From NCBI RefSeq assembly GCF_003951095.1, contig NZ_QXGL01000001.1, forward strand, positions 124,001 through 188,000: 64,000 bases of DNA. Direction: 5' to 3'. A program made the translations under genes and the position numbers. The notes beneath the pieces were generated by a model. The model searched no databases. It was not told where the DNA came from and saw only the letters and a program-made list of their open reading frames with translations. Within the stretch, counting starts at the first letter, position 1. Each line of letters begins with the position of its first letter. Shown piece by piece: positions 35,019 to 43,652 of this stretch. The DNA comes from Bifidobacterium goeldii (lineage in GTDB: Bacteria; Actinomycetota; Actinomycetes; Actinomycetales; Bifidobacteriaceae).

Positions 35019-35738
35019 ATGCAGATCGCATTGATCACCGGTTCAGGCCGCAAGGGCGGCCTTGGCTATGAGACCGCCCGTCAGCTCGGCGAGGCCGGCT
35101 ATCACGTCATCCTGGCCGCACGTCGGCCGGAGCTCGCGCATCTCACGCAGGAGCTCATCGACTCCGGAATCTCCGCAAGCTATGTGGTGATGGACACCAC
35201 CGACGAGGCGAGCGTCGCTGCGGCGGCCGCAGAGGTTGAGCGTCGATATGGTCGGCTCGACGTGCTCATCAACAATGCGGCGTCCATGCGCGCCGGCGCG
35301 TCCGTCGAACAGCAGGACATCGCCGAAATGCGCGCCGTGCTCGACACGAACGTGATCGGAACATGGATCGTGACGCAGAAGTTCATTCCGCTGCTGCGCC
35401 AGTCGGAGCACGGTCGCATCGTCAACGTATCCAGCGGCGCCGGCTCATACGGCGACCCGCAGTACGGCTTCCTGCACGGCGCGATGGGCATCCCCGCATC
35501 CGGCTACGGCATCTCCAAGCTCGCGCTCAACGGCCTGACGATCAAAACCGCCAAGGAACTCGCCTCCGACCATATCCTCGTCAACGCGGTTTGCCCAGAC
35601 GTTACCGACACGTTCGGCTCGGGCATGTTTGGACGCCCGGTCGAAGTGAGCGCGAAAAGCGTGACGTGGGCGGCCATGCTGCCCGACGACGGCCCGACCG
35701 GCGGCTTCTTCCGTGACGGCAAGCCTCTGCCGTGGTGA
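35019..35738 (+). CDS. Short-chain dehydrogenase/reductase
   Basis: The 239-residue Rossmann enzyme shows TGSGRKGGLGYETARQL (modified TGxxxGxG), NNAA after LDVLIN, the catalytic Ser in VNVSSGAGSYG, and YGISKLALNGL with the Tyr and Lys of the active site. Reduction of a carbonyl or quinone-type compound with NAD(P)H is likely. It follows the FMN reductase by 42 bp in the same transcript, with GAAGGAGCG before its ATG. Confidence 0.88.
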   Translation: MQIALITGSGRKGGLGYETARQLGEAGYHVILAARRPELAHLTQELIDSGISASYVVMDTTDEASVAAAAAEVERRYGRLDVLINNAASMRAGASVEQQDIAEMRAVLDTNVIGTWIVTQKFIPLLRQSEHGRIVNVSSGAGSYGDPQYGFLHGAMGIPASGYGISKLALNGLTIKTAKELASDHILVNAVCPDVTDTFGSGMFGRPVEVSAKSVTWAAMLPDDGPTGGFFRDGKPLPW

Positions 35739-35848
35739 GGGCCTACCGAGCGTCAGTCCTCCGAATCGATCGTCCCATGCGGTACAGTAGTGGCAATACG
35801 CGCAAACCATATGATCGCCACCGCCACAACGCAGTCGAAGGAGACATC

Positions 35849-36373
35849 ATGAAAACGCTGGTTCTCGTCTTTCATCCCGATCTGAGCTGCTCCCGCGCGA
35901 ACGCCGCGCTCACGGCCGCCGCGCAACAGGACGCCGATGGCAACGTCACCGTGCGTGACGAATACGCGCTCTACCCGAACGGCAAGATCGACGTGGCCGC
36001 CGAACAGCAGCTCGTCGAGACGCACGACCGCATCGTGCTGCAGTTTCCGCTGTATTGGTACTCCGCGCCCGCGCTGCTCAAGGAGTGGGAGGACAAGGTG
36101 CTCGAATACGGCTGGGCGTACGGCACGGACGGCGAGGCGCTTACGGCCAAGCAGATCATGGTCGCCACGACCGCGGGCGGTCCACAATTCGAATACCAGC
36201 CGGTCGACGAGGGTGCGACGATCGACGAGGTGCTCTCGCCGTACCGCATGATGGCCCGGTACACGCACGCCGTATGGTTGAAGCCGTTCGTCGTGTTCGA
36301 GTCGATGGAACTGGACGATGCGGCGCTCGCCGACGCCGGACGGCGGTATCGCGAGGCGCTGCTGGCCGAATAG
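35849..36373 (+). CDS. NAD(P)H quinone oxidoreductase (KefF/MdaB-like)
   Basis: The 174-residue flavodoxin-like protein begins KTLVLVFHPDLSCSRAN, with LQFPLYWYSAPALLKEWEDKVLEYGWAYG as the flavin and quinone site, and TTAGG. KefF-type proteins reduce quinones in two-electron steps. ATG 35849 has AAGGAGACATC; the in-frame upstream ORF is spurious. It completes the three-gene redox cluster behind the HxlR regulator and is followed by a terminator. Confidence 0.87.
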   Translation: MKTLVLVFHPDLSCSRANAALTAAAQQDADGNVTVRDEYALYPNGKIDVAAEQQLVETHDRIVLQFPLYWYSAPALLKEWEDKVLEYGWAYGTDGEALTAKQIMVATTAGGPQFEYQPVDEGATIDEVLSPYRMMARYTHAVWLKPFVVFESMELDDAALADAGRRYREALLAE

Positions 36374-36408
36374 CACAGCCGGCAGCACTTTCGTCACATA
36401 TGTTTTCA

Positions 36409-36445
36409 CGCGCCCAGTGCCCTCATACGCATTGGGCGCGTTTCT
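36409..36445. terminator. Terminator between convergent redox and LysR genes
   Basis: CGCGCCCAGTGC and GCATTGGGCGCG pair (11 of 12) around an 8-base loop, with TTTCT on the plus strand. Confidence 0.7.
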
Positions 36446-37346
36446 ATTGCAGCACGGCGCCGATCGCGTCCACGAACGCCTGGACGGCGGCGGACGGTTC
36501 CTTGGGATAGAACAGCCCGTAGGCGATGGTCAGATCCCAGTCCACCGGCATGGGGCGGATCATGGGATGGATGCCGGTGCCGAAGGTGCGGGCGAGGATC
36601 AGATCGCCGCTGGCCGCGCACGCGTTGAAATCGTCGAACGTATACGACCGCATGTCGATCAGCGTGACGCCCGGCACCGCGGACAGCACGGCCCGCGCCC
36701 GATCCATCGCATCGTTGACGCCGGGCGCGGGAATATGGATGCGCTGGCCTTCCAGATCGCTCAAGTGCAGCGTCGAGCCGGAGCGGACCGACAGCTGATT
36801 CGACAGGGGCACGCCCATGCGCAGCGGATACTCGCCCAGTTTGAGCACGTTGCAGTCATGCTCCCGACGCCCCGGAGAGAAGCCGTTGGCCGTCATGTCC
36901 ACGTCCTCGCCGAGATGGTCGAGCGCAGTCATGAATCCGTCGGGGCCGTCCGCCAATGAGACCAGCTCCAGACTCACGTGACGTCCTTGGTTCGCGAGCC
37001 AGACCGATGCGCGCGGCCACAGTTCGAGCAGCGGGGTCGCCGGACGCAGCATGGATACGGCGAGCCGTACCGTCTCCCCCGCCGTTCGTTCCAGTTGCCG
37101 CGCATGCTGCAGCGACCGTTCGCTTTGCCGGATCAGGCCGCGCGCGTCCTCGATCAACGCGCGTCCGGACGTCGTGGGGGTCACGCCGTTGTTGGTCCGG
37201 TCGAACAACGTCAATCCGTATTCGTGTTCGAACCCTGCGATCTGTTTGATCACCGCGGTCGCCGACAGATGCAGCCGTTGCGCCGCCCGGCTGAAACTGC
37301 CGCATTCCTCCGCCGCGATGATGGCGTCCAATCGCCTGTCGTACAT
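36444..37346 (-). CDS. LysR-family transcriptional regulator
   Basis: The 300-residue protein opens with the LysR winged helix (DAIIAAEECGSFSRAAQRLHLSATAVIKQIAGFE, with VTPTTSGRAL as the wing boundary). It continues with the two-lobed periplasmic-binding-protein-like sensor. It diverges from the MFS gene at 37538, which is its likely target. Confidence 0.9.
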   Translation of the reverse strand: MYDRRLDAIIAAEECGSFSRAAQRLHLSATAVIKQIAGFEHEYGLTLFDRTNNGVTPTTSGRALIEDARGLIRQSERSLQHARQLERTAGETVRLAVSMLRPATPLLELWPRASVWLANQGRHVSLELVSLADGPDGFMTALDHLGEDVDMTANGFSPGRREHDCNVLKLGEYPLRMGVPLSNQLSVRSGSTLHLSDLEGQRIHIPAPGVNDAMDRARAVLSAVPGVTLIDMRSYTFDDFNACAASGDLILARTFGTGIHPMIRPMPVDWDLTIAYGLFYPKEPSAAVQAFVDAIGAVLQ

Positions 37347-37537
37347 GCCGCCTCCGTCCCGCGCGCGCCTGTCGCATTATTCCCAACATCAGTTATAACC
37401 AAAAGAGCGTACTCAAGCACCATAAGACGTCACGATACAGACCGGACGCATAACCGGCGACCATACAATGCGATATCGGAAACATCCGTCGATCATCGCA
37501 TCCGACGCGACGGACGATATCGTGAAGGGAAGTCGTT

Positions 37538-38776
37538 ATGCCGGCAATGGCAAGGAGACAGCGCATAACCGAACGTGCGAACGAACGTGGATTCATGACC
37601 GTCGACATCGCGCTCATCATGGCCGCGGCATTCTTCTACATGGCCGGCACCATGATGGGCACCACGTTGATCGTCGGATACTCGCACTCTCTGGGTGCGA
37701 GCGCAACGTTGGCGGGCACGATAGCCGGCACGATGAACATCGTCTCGCTGCTGTGCCGGCCGTGGGCGGGGCGGCTCAGCGACCACGCCCCGCTGCGCCG
37801 GTTCGCGATGGTCGCGATCATGCTGCTGATCGTCGCCAACGCCGGCTACGCGGCCTCGCCCGATGCGACGTCGATCCTGGCGGCCCGCATCGTCAACGGC
37901 ATCGGCTTCTCCGGCCTGTCCGTATGCCTTGCGGCCTGGCTGACCGCATTGATCCCGTTGGATCATATCGGCAAGGGCATGGGGTACTACGGCATGGTCA
38001 ACGCTCTGGCCATGGCGCTCGGCCCCGCCGCCGGTATCCGTCTGCGTTCGCAGTTCGGATATCATGTGACGTTCGCTGTCGTCGCCGCCGCGATGATCAT
38101 CGCTCTTGTGCTGGTGTCGTTCGCGCACGACGACATGGCGCGGCGCAACGCGGCAACGGCATCGACGGCGGGGGCTGCGATGCCACAGGCCGATACCGGT
38201 CTTCGGGGATTTGTCGAACGGACGATTTCGGTGCGCGTAATTCCGGTGGCGTTCGTGTTCATGTTGTTCGCTATCCCCTACTGCGCCACGCAGTCGTACA
38301 TCGTCACCTATGTGGAGGCACGGCGGCTGCCGGTGGATGTCGGCCTGTTCTTCCCGCTGTACGCGGTCGCGTTGCTGGTGTTGCGCGTGGCCATGCGCAA
38401 CCTGTTCGACCGACGTTCGTTCCGGTGGTTCCTATGGTTGTGCGCGGCGTGCATGATGGTTTCGCTCGGCGCACTCACGGTCATGCGCGGCAACGGGGTC
38501 ATGCTGGTCGCCGCCGTGTTCATGGCGGCATCCTACGGCATCATGAGTTCGGTCAGCCAGTCCGCCGCCGTGCGTCTGGCCGGGTCCGGTCATGGCGGGC
38601 GCGGCAACGGCACGTACTACATCGGGCTGGATCTAGGCATGGCGTTGGGGCCGATCATCGGCGGCGTCCTGTATGAGCGGGTCGATCCGGCGTGGTTCTA
38701 TCCGATGCTGATGATCGCCATGCCGGCGGCGGTCATCGTGTATCTTGTTGCGGGGCGTGCCCGCGAACAGCGGTGA
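37538..38776 (+). CDS. MFS transporter
   Basis: The 412-residue protein has about 12 membrane helices. The family loop 2-3 pattern is RPWAGRLSDHAPLRRFA, and helices 4-5 hold GIGFSGLSVCLAAWLTALIP. A central cytoplasmic loop carries HDDMARRNAATA. It resembles drug/proton antiporters of the EmrD/YdhP kind, exporting an unknown compound. GAAGGGAAG precedes the ATG. Its 3' end overlaps the convergent methyltransferase gene by 44 bp. Confidence 0.85.
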   Translation: MPAMARRQRITERANERGFMTVDIALIMAAAFFYMAGTMMGTTLIVGYSHSLGASATLAGTIAGTMNIVSLLCRPWAGRLSDHAPLRRFAMVAIMLLIVANAGYAASPDATSILAARIVNGIGFSGLSVCLAAWLTALIPLDHIGKGMGYYGMVNALAMALGPAAGIRLRSQFGYHVTFAVVAAAMIIALVLVSFAHDDMARRNAATASTAGAAMPQADTGLRGFVERTISVRVIPVAFVFMLFAIPYCATQSYIVTYVEARRLPVDVGLFFPLYAVALLVLRVAMRNLFDRRSFRWFLWLCAACMMVSLGALTVMRGNGVMLVAAVFMAASYGIMSSVSQSAAVRLAGSGHGGRGNGTYYIGLDLGMALGPIIGGVLYERVDPAWFYPMLMIAMPAAVIVYLVAGRAREQR

Positions 38777-39545
38777 AGAAGAATCTCGGGAACGGGAAGA
38801 TGATGCAGCCGTCCGACTGCGTCGGATACGCGTCGCGGACACGGTCGAACACCGCACGTTCAAATGTCGCGCGCTCATCGTCGTTCGCGAACGCCTGCAG
38901 GTACGGGCGCAGCCCGGTGCCGCGATACCAGTCCATGATGGCCTTGTGCGAGGGCAGCGTGTGCATGTACGTGATCTTCCATATGCGGAAGGACGCGGCG
39001 TTCGCGTGCAGCAGCTCCCAGTATTCGGGTGGCGTGAGGTTGTAGAACTCGCGGCTCTGCGGCAGCCGGTCCGCGTATGCCGGCGAGTGTACGAGGTCCG
39101 CGATGATGCGGTGGATCGGCTCCTCGTAGTTCATCGGCGTCTGTACGGCCAGCGTACCGCCTTCGCGCAGGAGGCCGAGCATCGCGGGAATGAGATGTTC
39201 ATGGTCGGGCACCCATTGGATGCATGCGTTGGAGAACACCACGTCGAAGTCGTGCGGCAGCGCGGCCAGTTCGTCCGGCTTCGACACGTCGCACAATGCG
39301 AAGTCGATGTCCGGATGGGCGGCGCGCGCCGTGTCGATCATGTCCGGCGAATTGTCGACGCCGAGGATCGTCGCGTGCGGGTAGCGTTCGCGCAGTACGG
39401 CGGTGCTGTTGCCCGGTCCGCAGCCGATGTCGAGCACGCGCGTGACCGTCCCGTCGTCCGGCGGCAGTTGCGCGGCGAGATCGCGCGACGGTTGTGTGTG
39501 TTCCTTGTTGAATCGCAGATACTGTTCGGAATCCCATATGACCAT
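38733..39545 (-). CDS. SAM-dependent methyltransferase (trans-aconitate methyltransferase-like)
   Basis: The 270-residue class I methyltransferase has SAM motif I VLDIGCGPGNSTAVL, acidic motif II ILGVDNSPDMIDTA, motif III with IDFALCDVS, and the Tam-like NACIQWVPDHE. The tail (PFPRFFFTAVRG) and length fit Tam, which methylates trans-aconitate. ATG 39545 begins the Tam-like MVIWDSEQYLRF; in-frame upstream codons are excluded. Confidence 0.85.
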   Translation of the reverse strand: MVIWDSEQYLRFNKEHTQPSRDLAAQLPPDDGTVTRVLDIGCGPGNSTAVLRERYPHATILGVDNSPDMIDTARAAHPDIDFALCDVSKPDELAALPHDFDVVFSNACIQWVPDHEHLIPAMLGLLREGGTLAVQTPMNYEEPIHRIIADLVHSPAYADRLPQSREFYNLTPPEYWELLHANAASFRIWKITYMHTLPSHKAIMDWYRGTGLRPYLQAFANDDERATFERAVFDRVRDAYPTQSDGCIIFPFPRFFFTAVRGHAPQQDTR

Positions 39546-39714
39546 GCGGTTCACGCTAGTCCCGCGCACAGCCCGCGTCCATAATACTGTCCTCATGTCG
39601 ATCATCGATCGTCGAACCACACCATGTCACGATCCGAAAAGTTATTGCGATACGTTGCGGAACGTTGCGGAACGTATCGATCCGATCGGATGATCACCGA
39701 CGGCAATCGTTGTC

Positions 39715-39746
39715 CCGTCTGGCGCAACGACGATTCCGCCAGACGG
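39715..39746. terminator. GC-rich hairpin after the cupin gene
   Basis: CCGTCTGGCG and CGCCAGACGG pair perfectly around a 12-base loop, 5 bp past the cupin gene on the minus strand. No T-run. Confidence 0.5.
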
Positions 39747-39750
39747 ACAT

Positions 39751-40110
39751 TCAGTGTCGCATCATGATGAGCATCATCTTGGATGCTTCTGCGGCGTAGA
39801 CCGCATGCGGCAGCCGGGTCGGGAAATGCAGGATGCCGCCCGGCACAAGGTCAACGGTCTTGCTGCCACCGGTCACCTTAAGGTGGCCTTCGAGGCACTG
39901 CACGAGCACCGGCATGGCGGCGGTGTGTTCGCTTAATTCCTGGCCCTTGTCGAAGGAGAAGAGCACCACATTGGCGCCCTCCACCTGCATCACGGTGCGC
40001 GAGACGGTCGCCTCGGGCTGTACTTCGACCAGTGGCTTGAGATCGTCGATGAATTCCATCACCTGGGGCTGCTGCGTCTCGTTCGCATTATTCGTCTGTT
40101 CGCTCATCAT
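39751..40110 (-). CDS. Small cupin-domain protein
   Basis: The 119-residue beta-barrel protein has a central cupin fold: VVLFSFDKGQELSEHTAAMPV, a middle GHLKV strand and PGGILHFPTRLPHAVYAAE. The classic His pairs are partly replaced (His in SEHTA and in LPHAV), so metal binding is doubtful. It stands alone. GAAGGAGTTCG precedes two consecutive ATG codons; either may start it. Function unknown. Confidence 0.78.
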   Translation of the reverse strand: MMSEQTNNANETQQPQVMEFIDDLKPLVEVQPEATVSRTVMQVEGANVVLFSFDKGQELSEHTAAMPVLVQCLEGHLKVTGGSKTVDLVPGGILHFPTRLPHAVYAAEASKMMLIMMRH

Positions 40111-40254
40111 CGAACTCCTTCATATTCAACGTCTGCCTGTCGATGTCGACTCAGCAAAAAGCCGGCATCAGCATGATCATACGGTCAATCTTCATGCGGC
40201 GGTCGACCGGTCACCGCACGCATCCTTCTAGCGTATCCGCTGCCGCATCGAGCA

Positions 40255-41094
40255 CTATCGTCGGCGCGCCACGAACGCGACGCCGGTCAACGCATCCCCG
40301 TACGTGTTGAACACGCGACGCATCTGCATGACGCGCGCCCTCAGATCACGGTGGGTCAGCACGTTGCGCATGATGCGCAGCACACCAGCCACGCCCTCGT
40401 CCGCCAGATTGCGGCGCATCTTCAGCAGCGCCATCGGCTCACTGCCGCTCCACAGCACGTCGAAGCCTGCGGATTCGAGCAGTTCGCGCCATTCGGCCTC
40501 GGTCAGCGGACGGGCGTTGACTTTAATGGCACGCGCAAGATCCTTGCGGATCGCGTCCTTGACGGATTCGTCGAGATCGTCCGGCGCGAGGCCCATTTCG
40601 TGGATCGCGTACAGGCCGCCCGGGGCGAGCAGTCGATGCGCTTCGCCGATGATCGCCCGCTTGCCGCGTTCGGACTGCATGGTGAGCATCGCCTCGCCGA
40701 TCACCACATCCGCGGACGAATCCGGCAATCCGGTCTGCGCGGCGTCGGCCTGCACACAGGTGCCGCCCACCGAAGCCACCAACGGCCTGATGATGTCCAC
40801 CACCCGTTCGTCCCGGTCGACGCCGACGTACGACGCCGGCCCGGCTTCCATGATCAGCCGCGTGGTGCGCCCCAGTCCCGGCGCGAATTCCACCGCACGC
40901 CGCCCGGCGATCGTCACCTGCGCAAGCATACGCTTGGTGAGCCGTTCGCCAACCGGCCTGAGCACGTGTTTGCCAAGCTGGGCCAGCACCCAATGCCCCT
41001 GCATGTGTTCCGCATCGCGGTCGGCTTGCGGCAGGCGTACGGACGGGATATCAGCCGCTCCCGCAGTGCGTTCGTCCTTCGTATGTTCGCTCAT
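40255..41094 (-). CDS. SAM-dependent methyltransferase (class I, small-molecule type)
   Basis: The 279-residue protein has motif I AVEFAPGLGRTTRLI, motif II YVGVDRDERVV, the DVVIGEAMLTM strand, and a lid region. A C-terminal extension of about 60 residues follows SGSEPMALLKMRRNL. It resembles UbiE/ArsM-like small-molecule methyltransferases, with no clear substrate. ATG 41094 follows GGGACGA; the longer frame upstream lacks a ribosome site. Confidence 0.82.
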   Translation of the reverse strand: MSEHTKDERTAGAADIPSVRLPQADRDAEHMQGHWVLAQLGKHVLRPVGERLTKRMLAQVTIAGRRAVEFAPGLGRTTRLIMEAGPASYVGVDRDERVVDIIRPLVASVGGTCVQADAAQTGLPDSSADVVIGEAMLTMQSERGKRAIIGEAHRLLAPGGLYAIHEMGLAPDDLDESVKDAIRKDLARAIKVNARPLTEAEWRELLESAGFDVLWSGSEPMALLKMRRNLADEGVAGVLRIMRNVLTHRDLRARVMQMRRVFNTYGDALTGVAFVARRR

Positions 41095-41195
41095 TCGTCC
41101 CAGCTTACGGGATCGATTCATCGCACAACAGACTAGTGTCCCGCGCCGGATTGTGGTATGAGGCAAGTTCGACCGCAGCTCAGAGTGTGTCGCCT

Positions 41196-42494
41196 TCACT
41201 GCCGGCCTTTGCGGCGGCGCGGGGCGAGCGCGGCCGGGCCGTGTTGTTTGATGGCGAACATAAGCGCGCGCAGACCGCCGATGCGCGGATCGGGGTGATG
41301 GCCGCGTGCGATGCGGTGCATCTGCAGCTCGAACCAGCTGATGACGAGAATGCCGCCGAACGTCTTGTCGAGCGGCTTGATGCCGGTCGTGATGCGAGGC
41401 AGGTCAACGGAGCCTTGCCAGCCGTCGCGGATGATGCGGTTCGGCAGGTCGGGCACGAGCGCGAGGGGACGCGCGATGCCGATCATCTGCGTGATGCCTT
41501 CGTTCAGTGCGCGGTTCATGTCGGCGGCGTTGCGGAAGCCGCCGGTCAGCGCGACCGGCACGGTCAATTCGCCTTTGACACGACGCGCGAAGGCAGTAAA
41601 GTACACGCCGCGCCGGCGGTCTTCAGCCGCGCCACTATTGGTTTGGATAACCGGTTTCGCGTAGGTGCCGCCGGAGATGTCGATGAGGTCTACGCCACGC
41701 GCTTCAAGCTGCCGCATAACCCAGATGGATTCTTCTTCGTTGAAGCCGCCCGGAGCGCCATCGCGCTCGTTGACCTTGACGGCGATCGGTACGTCGGACG
41801 AGTTGAGCTTCACCGCGATCGGAAAATCAGGACCGACCGCCTTGCGCACCGCATCGAACACGTCGAACAGGAAGCGGGCGCGATTGGCGAGGCTACCACC
41901 GTATTCATCGGTGCGCCGGTTGTCGAGCGGCGACAAAAACTGGTTGATGAGGTAGCCGTGCGCTGCATGAATCTCCACGCCGGTAAAGCCGGCCTTTTTG
42001 GCGATGCGCGCGGTGTTGGCGAACCGGCGGATGATGTCGCGGATCTGGCCTCGGGTCAGTTCGGTCGGCTCGGCGAAGAAGCGACCGTATTCGCCGTCGA
42101 CTTTGCCGGCGCTCGGCGCGAGCGGGTGCTGGTTGATGGTGATGGGCGACTGCCTGCCGGGATGGTTGATCTGCATCCAGCAATGTGCGCCGTTCTCGGT
42201 GCCGGCCTCGGCCCAACGGCGCAGCATCGCGAGGTCGCGTTCGTCCTCGACGGCGACGTTGCCGGGCTCCCCCAGTTGCGTGTGGTCGACCATCACATTG
42301 CCGGTGACGAGCACGCCCGCGCCGCCTTGCGCCCACGTGCGGTACAGGCGTACGTGCGCTTCGGTCGGCGCGCAGTCGCGCCCGGCAAGCGCCTCGTTCA
42401 TCGCGGATTTGTAAAACCGGTTCTTCACCGTCACACCGCAGGGCAGGGTCAGTGGTTCGGCGATCATCGCAGTCGATGTCGTGTCGTTCGTCAT
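41196..42494 (-). CDS. Old Yellow Enzyme-type NADH:flavin oxidoreductase
   Basis: The 432-residue FMN TIM barrel reduces alpha,beta-unsaturated carbonyls or related compounds. It opens PLTLPCGVTVKNRFYKSAMNE and has GVEIHAAHGYLINQFLSPLDNRRTDEYGG, the substrate-activating His-x2-His region, and VNERDGAPGGF. FMN-phosphate strands (VALTGGFRN, IGIARPLALVPDLPN) follow. ATG 42494 starts it. It has no iron-sulfur cluster region, so it is the short OYE class. A divergent TetR and a long inverted repeat lie upstream, so it is probably induced by its substrate. Confidence 0.9.
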   Translation of the reverse strand: MTNDTTSTAMIAEPLTLPCGVTVKNRFYKSAMNEALAGRDCAPTEAHVRLYRTWAQGGAGVLVTGNVMVDHTQLGEPGNVAVEDERDLAMLRRWAEAGTENGAHCWMQINHPGRQSPITINQHPLAPSAGKVDGEYGRFFAEPTELTRGQIRDIIRRFANTARIAKKAGFTGVEIHAAHGYLINQFLSPLDNRRTDEYGGSLANRARFLFDVFDAVRKAVGPDFPIAVKLNSSDVPIAVKVNERDGAPGGFNEEESIWVMRQLEARGVDLIDISGGTYAKPVIQTNSGAAEDRRRGVYFTAFARRVKGELTVPVALTGGFRNAADMNRALNEGITQMIGIARPLALVPDLPNRIIRDGWQGSVDLPRITTGIKPLDKTFGGILVISWFELQMHRIARGHHPDPRIGGLRALMFAIKQHGPAALAPRRRKGRQ

Positions 42495-42521
42495 GATATC
42501 CAACTTTCCAAACGTCCATAC

Positions 42522-42564
42522 TTTTACACTTGTCAAAATAACACAGACTTAGACAATTGTAAAA
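42522..42564. promoter_or_regulatory. TetR operator candidate between OYE and TetR genes
   Basis: TTTTACACTTGTC and GACAATTGTAAAA form an inverted repeat (12 of 13 pairs) with a 17-base centre. It lies between the divergent oxidoreductase and TetR genes. Confidence 0.6.
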
Positions 42565-42593
42565 TTCTGGACGATAGACTATGATGGGCGGTC

Positions 42594-43172
42594 ATGAAGA
42601 AAGATCTCAACGCCAAGCTCACGCGTGGCACGCAACGCACGCTTGACGCGTTCTTCGACGCGATGACGGAACTGCTGCAGACCAAGTCGTTTGCTGACAT
42701 CAGCGTCAACGAACTGTGCGAGCGCGCCGGCTATCCGCGCGCCACGTTCTACAACTACTTCGAGGATCGCAATGACCTGCTCACCTACTGTTGGATCGCA
42801 CTGTCCAAGCAAACGAATTCCGCGGATCTCGCATCGGTCGAATCGTCACGCCGCGTGGACGTCGCGCTCGACGCGATGGCCGATCTGCTGGAGTCGAACG
42901 CCGATATGTTGCGTGCGGTGCTGGAGCACAATCCGCCAGAAGGCCCGCTGTTCGCCAGCTTGCACCGGTTCATCGAGCGCAATGCCCGTCAGCTTATGCT
43001 CAGCTGCGTCGATCGTGACCGATTCGACCTGCCAGCCGACCTAATTGCCGATCATTACGCGAACACGCTGATGCTCGTGCTCGACTGGACGTATCTGCGC
43101 GGTCATTCACTCACTCGTGCACAGCTGCACGAATACGCACACGCCCTGCTTCGCGGCGTAGAGATCGCGTAG
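42594..43172 (+). CDS. TetR-family transcriptional regulator
   Basis: The 192-residue protein has an N-terminal helix-turn-helix (ADISVNELCERAGYPRATFYNYFEDRNDLLTYC, residues about 33-65). A helical ligand domain with NADMLRAVLEHNPPEGPLF follows. It is divergent from the OYE gene and likely represses it through the inverted repeat. The effector is unknown but could be an electrophile handled by the enzyme. Confidence 0.9.
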   Translation: MKKDLNAKLTRGTQRTLDAFFDAMTELLQTKSFADISVNELCERAGYPRATFYNYFEDRNDLLTYCWIALSKQTNSADLASVESSRRVDVALDAMADLLESNADMLRAVLEHNPPEGPLFASLHRFIERNARQLMLSCVDRDRFDLPADLIADHYANTLMLVLDWTYLRGHSLTRAQLHEYAHALLRGVEIA

Positions 43173-43379
43173 AATTGCACATACCGCAGACCTACTGTTT
43201 CGACAACGTTTGCATGTTCTCACGTACCCCCGAATTCCTTTCACGTACGAACGAGGCGGGTCGGATAAGCCGTTATCGGCAACGGGTATAACCGGATGCG
43301 CACGGCAGCGTCGATAATGCCGTATGCTCGGCAGCATCAACCGTCATCTGCATTCAGGCTCATATCGAAGGGGAAGATC

Positions 43380-43445
43380 ATGAACCTTGCGCACATCATC
43401 GAGACGACGAGGATTCCATTCGGCTTCTCGCCGCGAATGTTCTAG
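43380..43445 (+). CDS. Possible 21-residue leader peptide
   Basis: MNLAHIIETTRIPFGFSPRMF is encoded behind GAAGGGGAAGATC, a ribosome site stronger than that of many genes nearby. Its stop codon overlaps a hairpin, and a terminator follows before the SDR gene. This fits a leader peptide in an attenuation device. It could also be a chance ORF or a gene remnant. Confidence 0.4.
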   Translation: MNLAHIIETTRIPFGFSPRMF

Positions 43446-43471
43446 CCTGCGCTCCGACGCGGAGCCCAGGC
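43445..43471 (+). promoter_or_regulatory. Hairpin overlapping the leader-peptide stop
   Basis: GCCTG-GCTCC and GGAGC-CAGGC pair with a small internal mismatch and a 3-5 base loop. It begins in the stop codon of the 21-codon ORF. Confidence 0.45.
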
Positions 43472-43592
43472 GTTAATCACCAGCGGCCGCACGCCATGCG
43501 GCGCGCATCCATCCCGCGGATTTTCATTCCGTCATTTCACCGGATCGTCGGTTTTTGGCATACCCGGCATCTTCGCATATGTTTTTCCACTT

Positions 43593-43637
43593 GTACGCCC
43601 TCGTATCCACGTATTCGTATGGCGTACGCGTTTTTTT
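43593..43637 (+). terminator. Terminator-like hairpin before the SDR gene
   Basis: GTACGCC and GGCGTAC pair around a 21-base loop and are followed by GCG and seven T. It lies 15 bp before the SDR start, where it could attenuate transcription of the cluster. Confidence 0.5.
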
Positions 43638-43652
43638 CGAATGGAATCTTTC

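Larger units (their letters stand above)
43173..43652. other. 480-bp leader region of the SDR-ABC-LanC cluster
   Basis: No full gene. It holds a 21-codon ORF with a strong ribosome site (43380-43445), a hairpin at its stop (43445-43471) and an intrinsic-type terminator (43593-43637) 16 bp before the SDR start. The first 200 bases show no clear promoter. Confidence 0.5.

Noticed and set aside
37468..38676. A 402-codon plus-strand frame
   Set aside because: It is an out-of-frame shadow of the MFS transporter gene, rich in Arg, Gly and His, with no ribosome site.
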